A DNA stretch of 64,000 nucleotides from Microbacterium sp. SL75 (GTDB lineage Bacteria; Actinomycetota; Actinomycetes; Actinomycetales; Microbacteriaceae), in NCBI RefSeq assembly GCF_026625865.1, contig NZ_CP113067.1, positions 124,001 to 188,000 on the forward strand. Reading direction: 5' to 3'. Below are positions 1 through 8,075 of the stretch, one piece after another. The stretch's first letter is position 1. Every line of letters starts with the position of its first letter. The translations under genes were made by a program, and so were the position numbers. The notes beneath the pieces are model-generated. The model saw only the letters and a list, made by a program, of their open reading frames with translations. It did not search any database and had not been told where the DNA came from.

Positions 1-811
1 CACGGTGCTCGACCCCGACCGGCGGCGAGCCGCCTTCCTCGACCTCGGTGACGCCGTCGACAGTCTCGGTGGCCTGTACCGCACCGCCGAAGACGTGGGC
101 TCGACGACCGAGGACATGCTCGTCGTGAGCGAGCGCACCCCGCACGTCGTCGGCCTGCCCGACACCGTGGGCGGCTCGGGCGAGCCCGCGGGCCCGACGA
201 GCCTCGGCGTCTACGCCTCTCTCATCGCGACCCTCGAACGCGCCGTCGGCACGCGTGACGTCGCCGATCGCCGCATCACGATCGCCGGCCTCGGGCAGGT
301 CGGCGGACGCCTCGCCGAGCGCCTCGCCGCCGAGAACGCCGTCCTCACCGTCACCGACGTGAACCCCGCCAAGCGCGCCCTCGCCGCCGAGCTGGGCGCG
401 TCGTGGGTCGAGCCGAGCGAGGCGCACCTCATCCCCGCCGATGTCTTCGTCCCCGCGGGCATCGGCGGCGTCCTCACCGACGAGGTGATCGACGCCCTCG
501 ACGCCCGCGCCGTGTGCGGCCCCGCGAACAACCCGCTGGCCGACCGCTCCGGTGCCGACCGGCTCGCGGCCCGCGGCATCCTCTACGCCCCCGACTTCGT
601 GGTCAACGCCGGAGGGGTCATCTATCTCGACCTGGTGGCCAAGCAGCGCGGCACTCTCGACGAGATCATGGGTCGCGTCGCCGGGATCGGCGACACCGTC
701 CGTCGCGTGTTCGACGAAGCCGCGACCCGGGGCGTGACACCGCTCGCCGCTGCGGAGGGGCTCGCCGCCGAGCGACTCGCCGCGGGCGCAGGTCGCACCG
801 CGCTCGTCTAG
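1..811 (+). CDS. Glu/Leu/Phe/Val-type amino acid dehydrogenase, 5' end cut by window edge
   Basis: Probable NAD-dependent oxidative deaminase of branched-chain or aromatic amino acids, cytoplasmic. The frame is open at the left edge, so the N-terminal catalytic part containing the active-site lysine lies outside the window. The visible 268 residues begin just after it: a GGSGEPAGPTS stretch, then a Rossmann dinucleotide site (IAGLGQVGGRLAERL, about residue 93 of the visible part) and the conserved C-terminal motif CGPANNPL. The family is normally about 350-370 residues, so roughly 90 are missing. The gene ends in a clear hairpin terminator. Substrate cannot be decided from this portion; valine or leucine dehydrogenase is the likeliest reading. 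Confidence 0.85.
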   Translation, partial: TVLDPDRRRAAFLDLGDAVDSLGGLYRTAEDVGSTTEDMLVVSERTPHVVGLPDTVGGSGEPAGPTSLGVYASLIATLERAVGTRDVADRRITIAGLGQVGGRLAERLAAENAVLTVTDVNPAKRALAAELGASWVEPSEAHLIPADVFVPAGIGGVLTDEVIDALDARAVCGPANNPLADRSGADRLAARGILYAPDFVVNAGGVIYLDLVAKQRGTLDEIMGRVAGIGDTVRRVFDEAATRGVTPLAAAEGLAAERLAAGAGRTALV

Positions 812-830
812 ATCGCGGCGGGAAAGAAGA

Positions 831-864
831 AGAACCGGATGCCGCTCGCGCGGCATCCGGTTCT
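831..864. terminator. Bidirectional hairpin terminator
   Basis: A 15-bp perfect inverted repeat (831-845 with 850-864, loop TCGC) is followed by TTTGTT on the plus strand and by a T/C-rich tract on the minus strand. It sits between the convergent dehydrogenase and lsr2 genes. Both arms contain the heptamer GGATGCC/GGCATCC. Confidence 0.8.
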
Positions 865-878
865 TTTGTTCGAGAACG

Positions 879-1217
879 TCAGTGAGCGGCGTCGTAGGCC
901 GCGAGAACGGTAGCGGAGATGCGTCCCCGATCATTGATGGGGAAACCATTCTTCTGCGCCCACGATCGCACGTCGATCAAATCTCGGGTGGGAATGGCGC
1001 GTCCCCGGGGAGTGCGTCGAGGGGTGGCCGGAGACGACCCGATCGGTCGTGCGGCAGAAATGAACGGCCGAAACGCGTCGCGCAGTATCTCGGCATTCTG
1101 GGGAGACAGATCGATCTCGTAGGAACGCCCTTCCAGAGAGAAGGTCAGAGTGGTTCCGTCTTCGATGACCGATCCGTCGAGATCATCGATCGTCTGCGTG
1201 ATGTGCTTTTTCGCCAT
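879..1217 (-). CDS. lsr2: Lsr2-family nucleoid-associated protein (copy 1)
   Basis: Lsr2 is the actinobacterial H-NS-like protein that bridges AT-rich DNA and silences foreign genes. This 112-residue protein has the N-terminal dimerisation part (MAKKHITQTIDDLDGS) and the C-terminal DNA-binding part with the RSWAQKNGFPINDRGRIS segment. The usual AT-hook-like RGR core of the family appears here as DRGRI. Length matches the family. A second paralogue lies directly upstream on the same strand. No Shine-Dalgarno is visible, and a TATGGT box lies six bases before the ATG, so the message is probably leaderless. Confidence 0.9.
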   Translation of the reverse strand: MAKKHITQTIDDLDGSVIEDGTTLTFSLEGRSYEIDLSPQNAEILRDAFRPFISAARPIGSSPATPRRTPRGRAIPTRDLIDVRSWAQKNGFPINDRGRISATVLAAYDAAH

Positions 1218-1223
1218 GCCGCG

Positions 1224-1229
1224 ACCATA
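1224..1229 (-). promoter_or_regulatory. Candidate -10 box for leaderless lsr2 copy 1
   Basis: TATGGT on the minus strand fits the actinobacterial TAnnnT -10 consensus and is exactly six bases from the ATG. That would place the transcription start at the start codon. No convincing -35 is seen. Confidence 0.5.
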
Positions 1230-1376
1230 TGCCGCCGACGAGGCGCATTCCGGGCCGCGCTTTCAAATTTCACCCGTCAGCTCGCCTGCTTTCACCGGCC
1301 CCGACCGCCGACCGGCCGTTCCGCGATTCCCTGCGGGTTCGGCGGCTTTGGTCGAGACGGTCTGGCGAACGTAGGA

Positions 1377-1415
1377 ATCCTCTCGGCCGGTGCTCTCACA
1401 TCCGGCCGAGAGGAT
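1377..1415 (-). terminator. Hairpin between the two lsr2 genes
   Basis: A 14-bp inverted repeat (1377-1390 with 1402-1415, arms ATCCTCTCGGCCGG) lies just after the stop of the upstream lsr2 paralogue. It would end that transcript before copy 1, so the two are probably expressed separately. There is only a weak T-tract. Confidence 0.6.
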
Positions 1416-1427
1416 CGGGACCGAAGA

Positions 1428-1775
1428 TCAGGAATTCGCCTCGGCGTACGCGTCGAGAATGGTGGCGGGTACGCGGCCGCGGTCGCTGACCGTGTGGCCG
1501 TTCGCGCGCGCCCATTCCCGGACGGCTCCGAGATCGACGTCATTCGAACGGCGAGCGGCCCGGGGCCGACGCGCGGCCGAATTGCCACGGGACACCGAGC
1601 GAGCGGCATCCACGAACGGAGCGATCGCCGAGTAGAACTTGTCGGCATTGCGGTCGGAGAGGTCGATCTCGTAAGCGCGACCTTCGACGGAGAAGGTGAT
1701 CTGCTTTCCCTGCCCGTCTTCGAGAACGGAGCCGTCGAGGTCGTCGACGAGGTGCGTGATGTGCTTCATAGCCAT
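1428..1775 (-). CDS. Lsr2-family nucleoid-associated protein (copy 2)
   Basis: A second Lsr2-like protein of 115 residues. The N-terminus (MAMKHITHLVDDLDGS) aligns residue by residue with copy 1, which supports the first of two possible ATGs. The middle linker is basic and differs from copy 1 (RRPRAARRSN), and the C-terminal DNA-binding part keeps the VSDRGRVP core. As an H-NS-like bridging protein it should silence AT-rich acquired DNA, of which there is a large block a few kilobases downstream. A hairpin separates it from copy 1. The upstream region is AT-rich and shared divergently with the amino acid permease. A TAAGGT box at 1786-1791 lies ten bases before the ATG with no ribosome site. 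Confidence 0.88.
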   Translation of the reverse strand: MAMKHITHLVDDLDGSVLEDGQGKQITFSVEGRAYEIDLSDRNADKFYSAIAPFVDAARSVSRGNSAARRPRAARRSNDVDLGAVREWARANGHTVSDRGRVPATILDAYAEANS

Positions 1776-1944
1776 AATACGAAAAACCTTACACCCGCAT
1801 TCAATGAATTTCCCGCATAAGTCCTCTCCGGTAAAAGCACCGGGTGTCCAGCGCGCCGCGAGATAGGCACGACCGCCGTCGGGGGACTATCCTCCACGGG
1901 TGGTGTTCGCTCCCAGGACCCACTCGAGACAGAGGATGCGTCGC

Positions 1945-3444
1945 GTGAGTCTTTTCCGTACCAAGTCGGTGGAGCAATCCATCGCCGACACCGATGAGCC
2001 CGAGTTCCGCCTCAAGAAATCCCTCAGCGCCGTCGACCTGACCGTCTTCGGCGTCGGCGTCGTGATCGGTGCGGGCATCTTCACGCTGACCGGTCGAGCC
2101 GCCCATGACGTCGCCGGTCCCGCCGTGGTGATCAGCTTCATCATCGCGGCGATCGCCTGTGGTCTGGCGGCCATGTGTTACGCCGAGTTCGCCTCGACCG
2201 TCCCCGTATCGGGATCGGCGTACACCTTTTCGTATGCCTCTCTCGGTGAGCTGTTCGCCTGGATCATCGGGTGGGACCTCATTCTCGAGATGTTCCTCGG
2301 CGCGAGCGTCGTCGCCCAGGGGTGGAGTGCTTACCTCGGCACCTTCCTCCAGCAGCTGGGAATCATCCTTCCCCCGGAGATCTCGTACGGCGGTGTCGTC
2401 GACCTTCCGGCGATCCTGCTCGTCCTGGTGCTCGGTGGGCTGATGACCCTCGGCATCAAGGAATCCCTGCGGGTGAACCTCGTTCTCGTGGCCGTCAAGC
2501 TCTTCATCGTGCTCTTCGTGATCATCGCGGGCATCATGTTCATCAACCCGGCCAACTACAGCCCCTTCGTTCCGGACTCCGTGCCGACCGAGTCGGCATC
2601 CGGGCTCACCCAGCCGCTCCTGCAATTCCTCTCTGGGCTGCAGCCCGCCACCTTCGGTGTGGGTGGCATCCTGGCCGGCGCCGCCCTGGTGTTCTTCGCC
2701 TACATCGGTTTCGATGTGGTGGCGACGACGGCTGAAGAGACCAAGCGCCCCCAGCGCGACCTGCCGATCGGCATCATCGCCTCGCTCATCATCTGCACGA
2801 TCCTCTATTGCGCCGTCGCAATCGTCGTCACCGGCATGGTGCCCTACTCCGAGCTCAACCCCTCCGCGGCCCTCGCCAACGCTTTCGCATTCCACGGTCA
2901 GACGTGGATGGCCACCGTCATCGCCGCGGGCGCCGTCGCCGGTCTCACCACCGTGGTGCTGACGTTGATGATCGGTGCGACCCGCATCATCTTCGCGATG
3001 TCGCGTGACCGCCTGCTCCCCGGTGCCCTCGCCAAGGTGCACCCGCGCTTCCGCACCCCGTGGGTCATCTCGATCCTCGTCACCGTCATCGTCGCGATCG
3101 TGGCCGGTGTCACACCCATCGGCGTGCTGGAAGAGATGGTCAACATCGGAACGCTCTCCGCGTTCGTCCTGGTTTCGATCGGCGTGATCGTGCTCCGCCG
3201 GAAGCGCCCCGACCTCAAGCGCGGTTTCCGTGTGCCGTGGAGCCCGGTGCTGCCGATCCTCTCTGCACTCATCTGCACCTACCTCATGCTCAACCTGTCG
3301 GTCGAGACGTGGCTGCGCTTCCTCATCTGGCTGGCCCTGGGCTTCGCGATCTACTTCGCCTACTCGCGGAGCCACGCGCGCGTCGGCACGGGCGCCCCGC
3401 TCGGCCCGACCGCGCCTCGAGTGGTCTCGCCGCCGAAGGAGTAA
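1945..3444 (+). CDS. APC-superfamily amino acid permease (cationic amino acid transporter type)
   Basis: Inner-membrane amino acid transporter of the APC superfamily, YhdG/CAT-like. The protein is about 499 residues with roughly 12-13 hydrophobic helices. TM1 carries the family signature GVGVVIGAGIFTLTG near residue 40, where substrate is bound in APC transporters, and a conserved FFAYIGFD segment followed by ATTAEE occurs mid-protein. I chose the GTG at 1945 because AGAGG lies nine bases upstream and the conserved sequence starts there (SLFRTKSVEQSI). A longer frame begins at 1900 without better support. It is monocistronic, ending in a hairpin. The exact substrate cannot be read. Confidence 0.87.
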   Translation: MSLFRTKSVEQSIADTDEPEFRLKKSLSAVDLTVFGVGVVIGAGIFTLTGRAAHDVAGPAVVISFIIAAIACGLAAMCYAEFASTVPVSGSAYTFSYASLGELFAWIIGWDLILEMFLGASVVAQGWSAYLGTFLQQLGIILPPEISYGGVVDLPAILLVLVLGGLMTLGIKESLRVNLVLVAVKLFIVLFVIIAGIMFINPANYSPFVPDSVPTESASGLTQPLLQFLSGLQPATFGVGGILAGAALVFFAYIGFDVVATTAEETKRPQRDLPIGIIASLIICTILYCAVAIVVTGMVPYSELNPSAALANAFAFHGQTWMATVIAAGAVAGLTTVVLTLMIGATRIIFAMSRDRLLPGALAKVHPRFRTPWVISILVTVIVAIVAGVTPIGVLEEMVNIGTLSAFVLVSIGVIVLRRKRPDLKRGFRVPWSPVLPILSALICTYLMLNLSVETWLRFLIWLALGFAIYFAYSRSHARVGTGAPLGPTAPRVVSPPKE

Positions 3445-3457
3445 CCGCAGAAGTCAT

Positions 3458-3506
3458 CGGATGCCACGCCCCGTCGTTCTCAGAACGCTCGGGAGCGTGG
3501 CATCCG
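3458..3506 (+). terminator. Hairpin terminator after the permease
   Basis: A 12-bp inverted repeat (CGGATGCCACGC at 3458-3469 with its complement at 3495-3506) starts 14 bases after the permease stop. Both arms carry the GGATGCC heptamer. The loop itself has a small GTTCTCAGAAC inverted repeat. Confidence 0.6.
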
Positions 3507-3582
3507 TCGTTCTACAGGTACCGGCGATCCCGCGATGGCGAAGCCCTGGTCATCGCGCCCGCGGCGTTCGAGACTGGCCTCC

Positions 3583-4338
3583 ATGAACATCACCGGAAAC
3601 ACCGTCTTCCTCCCCGGCGCTACGAGCGGGATCGGCCTGGCCCTCGCCGAACGACTTCGTGACGCCGGCAATACCGTCGTCGTGGGCGGGCGGCGCCGGG
3701 AGCGTCTCGATGAGGTCGCGGCCGCGGGCGGGTTCGACACCGTCCTCATCGACACGGCCGACGCCGAGTCCATCCGCGCGGCGAGCGCCGAGGTCGTTCG
3801 TCGTCACCCCGACCTGAACGTGGTCATCGCCATGGCGGGGATCATGCGCGTCGAGGACTGGACCGCGGGCCCCGAGGTCCTGGCATCCGCTGAGGAGACC
3901 GTCATGACGAACGTGCTCGGTCCCCTGCGGCTCATCGCGCACCTGCTCCCTCACCTGCAGAGCCGACCGGATGCCACGATCATGACCGTCTCATCGGGTC
4001 TGGCGTTCGTGCCGCTGCGCGCAACCCCCACCTACAATGCGACGAAGGCCGCCATCCACCTCTTCAGCGAGTCGCTCCGTCTGCAGCTCGAGGGGACGAG
4101 CGTCTCGGTACTCGAACTGGAACCGCCGTCGGTCGCCACCGACCTGCTGCCCGGGCAGCGCGAGAGCTCCTTCGCCATGAACCTTGAGGACTTCGCGGAC
4201 GAAGTGATGACGATCCTCCGCGAGCAGCCCGACGTGACCGAGGTGCAGGTCGAGCGTCTCGGGTTCCTCCGCCGGGCCGAAGCCGAGGGACGCTACGCCG
4301 AGACGGTGCGCCAGCTCAACGCCGCAGACCCGCACTGA
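3583..4338 (+). CDS. DltE/YdfG-like short-chain dehydrogenase
   Basis: Classical SDR oxidoreductase of about 251 residues, cytoplasmic. It has the Rossmann motif PGATSGIGLALAERL near residue 12, a basic NAD(P)-selecting GGRRRER after the second strand, an AMAGIM (NAG-like) motif and the catalytic pair YNATK preceded by serines (VSSGL). The C-terminal helix layout resembles DltE-type oxidoreductases. The start at 3583 is where the conserved fold begins (MNITGNTVFLPGA); a longer frame from 3535 adds a basic, unconserved leader. Substrate unknown. It stands alone between two terminator or intergenic regions. Confidence 0.85.
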   Translation: MNITGNTVFLPGATSGIGLALAERLRDAGNTVVVGGRRRERLDEVAAAGGFDTVLIDTADAESIRAASAEVVRRHPDLNVVIAMAGIMRVEDWTAGPEVLASAEETVMTNVLGPLRLIAHLLPHLQSRPDATIMTVSSGLAFVPLRATPTYNATKAAIHLFSESLRLQLEGTSVSVLELEPPSVATDLLPGQRESSFAMNLEDFADEVMTILREQPDVTEVQVERLGFLRRAEAEGRYAETVRQLNAADPH

Positions 4339-4498
4339 ACCGCCCCGGGCGATACCCATCCGGGTGGACGGGGCGGCCTCCGCGATTCCCGCGGGCGGCA
4401 CGACGGCCGTCGCCGTGCGAGCGGAGGTCGTCGACGCCATCCGGTACGGAGAACGAAAAGTTCCGCGGCGGGGCTGGGATCGCCCCGCCGCCCGCCGA

Positions 4499-4504
4499 TA
4501 GGTT
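4499..4504 (+). promoter_or_regulatory. Candidate -10 box, leaderless ABC transporter operon
   Basis: TAGGTT matches TAnnnT and lies exactly six bases before the GTG start at 4511. No ribosome-binding site is visible in between. Confidence 0.5.
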
Positions 4505-4510
4505 CGGGAC

Positions 4511-5341
4511 GTGACCGACATTCCCCGCGACGTTCCTCCGCCGTCCGCTCTGCCCGAGGCGGTCGCCCCGCCCACCTCGAGCGACTCGCTTCCGGCGATG
4601 CAGCTGGCGGGCCTGGCGAAGCACTTCGGGCAGAAGGTCGCGGTGGCCGGTCTCGACCTCACCGTCCCCACCGGGTCGTTCTACGGCCTGGTCGGTCCCA
4701 ACGGCGCGGGCAAGACCACGACGCTGTCGATGGCGACCGGACTTCTGAGACCGGATGCCGGCACCGCCCGCATCCACGGAGTGGACGTCTGGACCCACCC
4801 GGTCGAGGCGAAGAGACTCATCGGCAACCTCGCCGACGGCGTGCGCCTCTTCGACCGGCTCACCGGCGAACAGCTCGTCACCTACACCGGCATGATGTTC
4901 GGCCTCACGCGTGACGAGGTCGGCGCCCGCACGGCCGACCTGCTGCAGATCATGGACCTCACCGAGGCCGCAGGCACCCCCGTCGTCGACTACTCCGCGG
5001 GCATGACCAAGAAGGTCGCCCTCGCCTGCGCCCTCGTGCACGCCCCGCGACTGCTCGTTCTCGACGAGCCCTTCGAATCGGTCGACCCCGTCTCTGCCGC
5101 CAACATCGAGGACATCCTCCGCGGCTACACCGCCTCGGGCGGCACGGTCATCGTCTCGAGCCACTCGATGGACCTCGTGCAGCGCATGTGCGACCACGTC
5201 GCCGTCATCGCGCAGGGCCGATTGCTGGCATCCGGGACCGTCGACGAGGTCCGCGGCGCACAGACCCTGCAGGACCGCTTCGTCGAGCTGGTCGGCGGAC
5301 GCCACCACGCGGAGGGGCCGCAGTGGTTGCGACAGTCCTGA
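4511..5341 (+). CDS. ABC transporter ATP-binding protein
   Basis: Nucleotide-binding subunit of an ABC transporter, 276 residues, acting with the membrane protein encoded just downstream. It shows Walker A GPNGAGKTTT (about residue 62), Walker B LLVLDEPF, an H-loop SSHSMDLV and a D-loop region ESVDPVS. The signature motif reads YSAGMTKK instead of LSGGQ, which is degenerate but seen in CcmA-type ATPases. A proline-rich leader of about 30 residues precedes the domain. The GTG start has a TAGGTT box six bases upstream. It overlaps the permease gene by 19 bases, so the two are co-translated. Substrate is unknown; the arrangement is that of drug or lipid exporters. Confidence 0.88.
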   Translation: MTDIPRDVPPPSALPEAVAPPTSSDSLPAMQLAGLAKHFGQKVAVAGLDLTVPTGSFYGLVGPNGAGKTTTLSMATGLLRPDAGTARIHGVDVWTHPVEAKRLIGNLADGVRLFDRLTGEQLVTYTGMMFGLTRDEVGARTADLLQIMDLTEAAGTPVVDYSAGMTKKVALACALVHAPRLLVLDEPFESVDPVSAANIEDILRGYTASGGTVIVSSHSMDLVQRMCDHVAVIAQGRLLASGTVDEVRGAQTLQDRFVELVGGRHHAEGPQWLRQS

Positions 5342-6909
5342 GGATCCGGTTCCGCGTCCTGGGCAACACCCTGATGCGGAGCCCGATGCAGATGGTCGGC
5401 TTCATCTTCGGGGTGATCGGCGCGCTGTGGATGCTGCTGCTCGCGGGCGTCGGGCTCTTCTTCGTCGGCACGCTCGACCTCGACATCGCGCGGTCCGTGA
5501 TCACCGTCGCGGGGGCGCTGCTGACCCTCGGGTGGGTCGTGGGCCCGATCTTCGCCGCGGGGCTCGATACGACCCTCGACCCCGCCAAGCTCGCGCCCTT
5601 CCCGATGACGACGCGGCAGATGATGGTCGCGATCACCGTCGGAGGGCTCACGGGGGTGCCGGGCATCACGACCGCGGTCGGTTCGCTCGCCGTGTTCCTC
5701 GTGTGGGCGCGGTACCCGGTCGCGGCTGTCGCCGCGCTCGTGTGCGTGCCGCTCGGCGTCGTGATCTGCGTCGTCGCCTCGCGCGCGGTGGCCGCCCTCG
5801 CCGCCGGCATCGGCGGCGGCCGCCGCACCCGCGAGATCATCGGCCTCGTCGGCTTCGTCCTCGTCATCTTCGCGAGCCCGATCTTCATCGGCATCACCGG
5901 CGCTCTGGTCTCGGCGAGCGAGCAGGGGGTTGAGATGCAGGCCCTCGTCACGGGTCTGTCGTGGACGCCGATCGCCGCCGCGTGGGCCGTGCCCGGAGAC
6001 CTCGCCGCGGGCGCCTGGATCACGGGTGTGCTGAAGCTCGTGATCGCCGTCGTCACCCTCGCGGTGCTTTGGTGGCTCTGGCAGCGGAGCCTGTCGGCAT
6101 CCGTCGTCGGTCCTCCCGCCCGCGCGGCCACCCGTCGCCGTTCCGGGTCGCTCGGCTGGTTCGGCGTCATGCCGTCGAACCCCGTCGGCGCCACCTGGGC
6201 GCGCTCGCTCACCTCGTGGACGCGCGACTTCCGCTACCTGCGGCAGCTGCTGCTGATCCCCTTCGCTCCCGTCCTCGTGCTGGTCTACTCGCGCGGCGAC
6301 CTCGACGGGCCGTTCTTCGCCGCCTCGGGCCTGCTGGTGGGCTTCTTCGCCGGCATCCTGGCGTATACCGATGTTTCGTACGACGGCACCGCCTTCGCCA
6401 CGGTGCTGCAGACCGGCATCCGGGGGCGTGCCGATCGCCTCGGCCGCATGCTGGGCTCGGCGACCGTGAGCGTGCCGCTCGTGCTGCTCGCCGACGTGGT
6501 GACACTGGCGATCGCCGACAAATGGCAGCTCCTTCCCGCCGTCGTCGGCGGCTCGATGGGACTCACGCTCGTGGGGCTCGGCGTGAGCGCCGTCAGTTCG
6601 GCGCTGCTCGTCGTACCCACACCCGCGCCGGGCGACTCGCCCTTCAAGCGGGTGCCCGGTTCGACGTTCACGATGTTCCTGGCGTTCTTCCTCTGCTGGG
6701 CCCTGGTCGCCGTGCTGGCGCAGCCCGCTGTCGTACCTGCCGTGATGGCGATCTTCTTCGGGGTGACGGACGCCGGCTGGGTCTCCCTCGCGATCGGACT
6801 CGTCTGGGGCGTCATCGTCTTCGCGGGCGGCGTACTCATGGGCGGCGCGCGCTTCGACGCGAGCACGCCGAGGCTGCTCGCGCAGCTGCGGACGTTCAAG
6901 GGCGCCTGA
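5323..6909 (+). CDS. ABC transporter permease, large multi-pass membrane protein
   Basis: Membrane partner of the preceding ATPase, about 528 residues. It has roughly twelve hydrophobic segments in two halves separated by a hydrophilic linker near residues 265-300 (PPARAATRRRSGSLGWF). The GTG at 5323 is preceded by GGAGGGG with five-base spacing and begins a hydrophobic protein (MVATVLRIRFRV). The much longer open frame from 5188 overlaps the ATPase and is not the real start. It lacks a binding-protein partner, so export is more likely than import. I cannot name the substrate. Confidence 0.85.
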   Translation: MVATVLRIRFRVLGNTLMRSPMQMVGFIFGVIGALWMLLLAGVGLFFVGTLDLDIARSVITVAGALLTLGWVVGPIFAAGLDTTLDPAKLAPFPMTTRQMMVAITVGGLTGVPGITTAVGSLAVFLVWARYPVAAVAALVCVPLGVVICVVASRAVAALAAGIGGGRRTREIIGLVGFVLVIFASPIFIGITGALVSASEQGVEMQALVTGLSWTPIAAAWAVPGDLAAGAWITGVLKLVIAVVTLAVLWWLWQRSLSASVVGPPARAATRRRSGSLGWFGVMPSNPVGATWARSLTSWTRDFRYLRQLLLIPFAPVLVLVYSRGDLDGPFFAASGLLVGFFAGILAYTDVSYDGTAFATVLQTGIRGRADRLGRMLGSATVSVPLVLLADVVTLAIADKWQLLPAVVGGSMGLTLVGLGVSAVSSALLVVPTPAPGDSPFKRVPGSTFTMFLAFFLCWALVAVLAQPAVVPAVMAIFFGVTDAGWVSLAIGLVWGVIVFAGGVLMGGARFDASTPRLLAQLRTFKGA

Positions 6910-6942
6910 GACCGGATGCCACGTGCCGGTCCCGGCGTCGGC

Positions 6943-7320
6943 TCAGTCGTCGTAGGGGTAGTCGAAGACGAAACCCGGGACCGCCGCAGGATCGAGCACC
7001 AACACCTGGCCGGGTTGAATGGCGGTGCTGCCCGGGATGCCGTTGAGCGTGGTGAGGGACATACCGTTCCAGATGCAGAACCGGTCGCCGATCGCGGCGG
7101 GGGTGTCACCGGGGGCCACGGTGTACGTAGCGATGAGTCCATCTTCCGTTAACGTGGGGGTTCCCGCCGCGAACTCACGGACGCCCGTGTCGACGAGCTT
7201 TCCCGACAGACTCGCGGTGGGGGCCTGTCCGTCCTGACTGCCCATGTGGATGTAAGCGGATTCCGCGCAGTCGCCGAACCCTCCACCGGGGATGTACGTA
7301 CCGTTGGGTCGCGGCGTCAT
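6943..7320 (-). CDS. LysM-domain protein, N-terminally truncated remnant
   Basis: A 125-residue frame whose C-terminal half is a LysM-like peptidoglycan-binding domain (YTVAPGDTPAAIGDRFCIW near residue 65, then LNGIPGSTAIQPGQVLVLDP). The N-terminal part (NGTYIPGGGFGDCAESAYIHMG) looks like the inside of a secreted protein, but there is no signal peptide. The ATG is immediately preceded by an in-frame TAG, and the upstream hypothetical gene reads through it in another frame for 146 bases. I infer that the secretion signal and linker were lost when the neighbouring region was inserted or deleted. Whether it is still expressed is unclear. Confidence 0.6.
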   Translation of the reverse strand: MTPRPNGTYIPGGGFGDCAESAYIHMGSQDGQAPTASLSGKLVDTGVREFAAGTPTLTEDGLIATYTVAPGDTPAAIGDRFCIWNGMSLTTLNGIPGSTAIQPGQVLVLDPAAVPGFVFDYPYDD

Positions 7321-7888
7321 CTATCATCCTCGCCCTCCGGAGAAGCTCAGCCTGCTCATCGCGGAACCGCCCAGCAGCGACCATTGCCCTGTATCGCTCG
7401 GCCCACTCCGCGGAACTCATCGTGAAAACCGGGTCTGCCACTGCGAGTGCACTGCCAGACTGCGGTTCGTCATCGATCTGAGCCTCGAGCACTTCCTGGA
7501 GTTCGACCGGGTCGACGGTCCCGGCTGCTGTCGGAGTTGCCCGACAAGTCACGCGACTCCATGCCTGCCTCATTGCGGGTAGTGCGGTCTCAACCCACCA
7601 TCGCTGCACGTGCGGTGCTGCGAGCTGTGCTCCAACGACGATCAGGGTGAGAACGAGGGCCGTGATCTGCTCGATCAGCTCCTCCTCTTCTCGCGTAAGC
7701 GGACGAGTCGATGAGCCTTCGTAACGGGCTGAGTATGAATCGTCGGGCTCGTCGTCAACGAGCCGCCACGCTGCGTGCCCTTGCAGCTTGTTGTCCTCGT
7801 CGAACAGGTGCCCTGTGACGGCACCGTCGTGCTCGTGTGAGGCTCCGAGGTGTTGGCCCTCGGGGATGATCGGTTCATAGCGTGGCAT
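7175..7888 (-). CDS. Hypothetical single-pass membrane protein, C-terminus probably fused to foreign sequence
   Basis: About 237 residues from the ATG at 7888 (MPRYEPIIPEGQHLG). One hydrophobic segment lies at residues 75-95 (ITALVLTLIVVGAQLA). A conserved-looking segment SSAEWAERYRAMVAAGRFRDEQ at about residue 163 is followed by LLRRARMIDD. After that the sequence becomes arginine- and histidine-rich (RWRVRRLRG) and overlaps the LysM frame, so the natural C-terminus seems to be missing. I recognise it only as a type of hypothetical protein found in Microbacteriaceae and give no function. A longer frame up to 8023 has no supporting start. Confidence 0.55.
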   Translation of the reverse strand: MPRYEPIIPEGQHLGASHEHDGAVTGHLFDEDNKLQGHAAWRLVDDEPDDSYSARYEGSSTRPLTREEEELIEQITALVLTLIVVGAQLAAPHVQRWWVETALPAMRQAWSRVTCRATPTAAGTVDPVELQEVLEAQIDDEPQSGSALAVADPVFTMSSAEWAERYRAMVAAGRFRDEQAELLRRARMIDDAATQRYVHPRWRVRRLRGIRLHPHGQSGRTGPHRESVGKARRHGRP

Positions 7889-8075
7889 GCGCCGATCGTA
7901 TCCGCGTGAGGTCCATCCAGGTTCGAGCGGGTTTGCCTCACCGCGAACGACGGTCCCGCTGCGGGATGTCGCCTGAGCAATGTCGGAGGTTGGTGCTCCA
8001 ATAGGTCCAAGACGCTCGGACATTCAGACATTCGAGAGACCGGGACGGGTGCTACATAAGGTTGGGAGGATCCAG

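Noticed and set aside
1801..3375. 524-codon open frame opposite the amino acid permease
   Set aside because: Histidine/aspartate-rich sequence produced by the antisense of transmembrane codons.
7300..8000. A partial tRNA-Ala copy as the left attachment site
   Set aside because: I looked for the T-arm/acceptor sequence GGGGATTCGAACCCC and its parts and saw no convincing match. The left boundary stays undefined.
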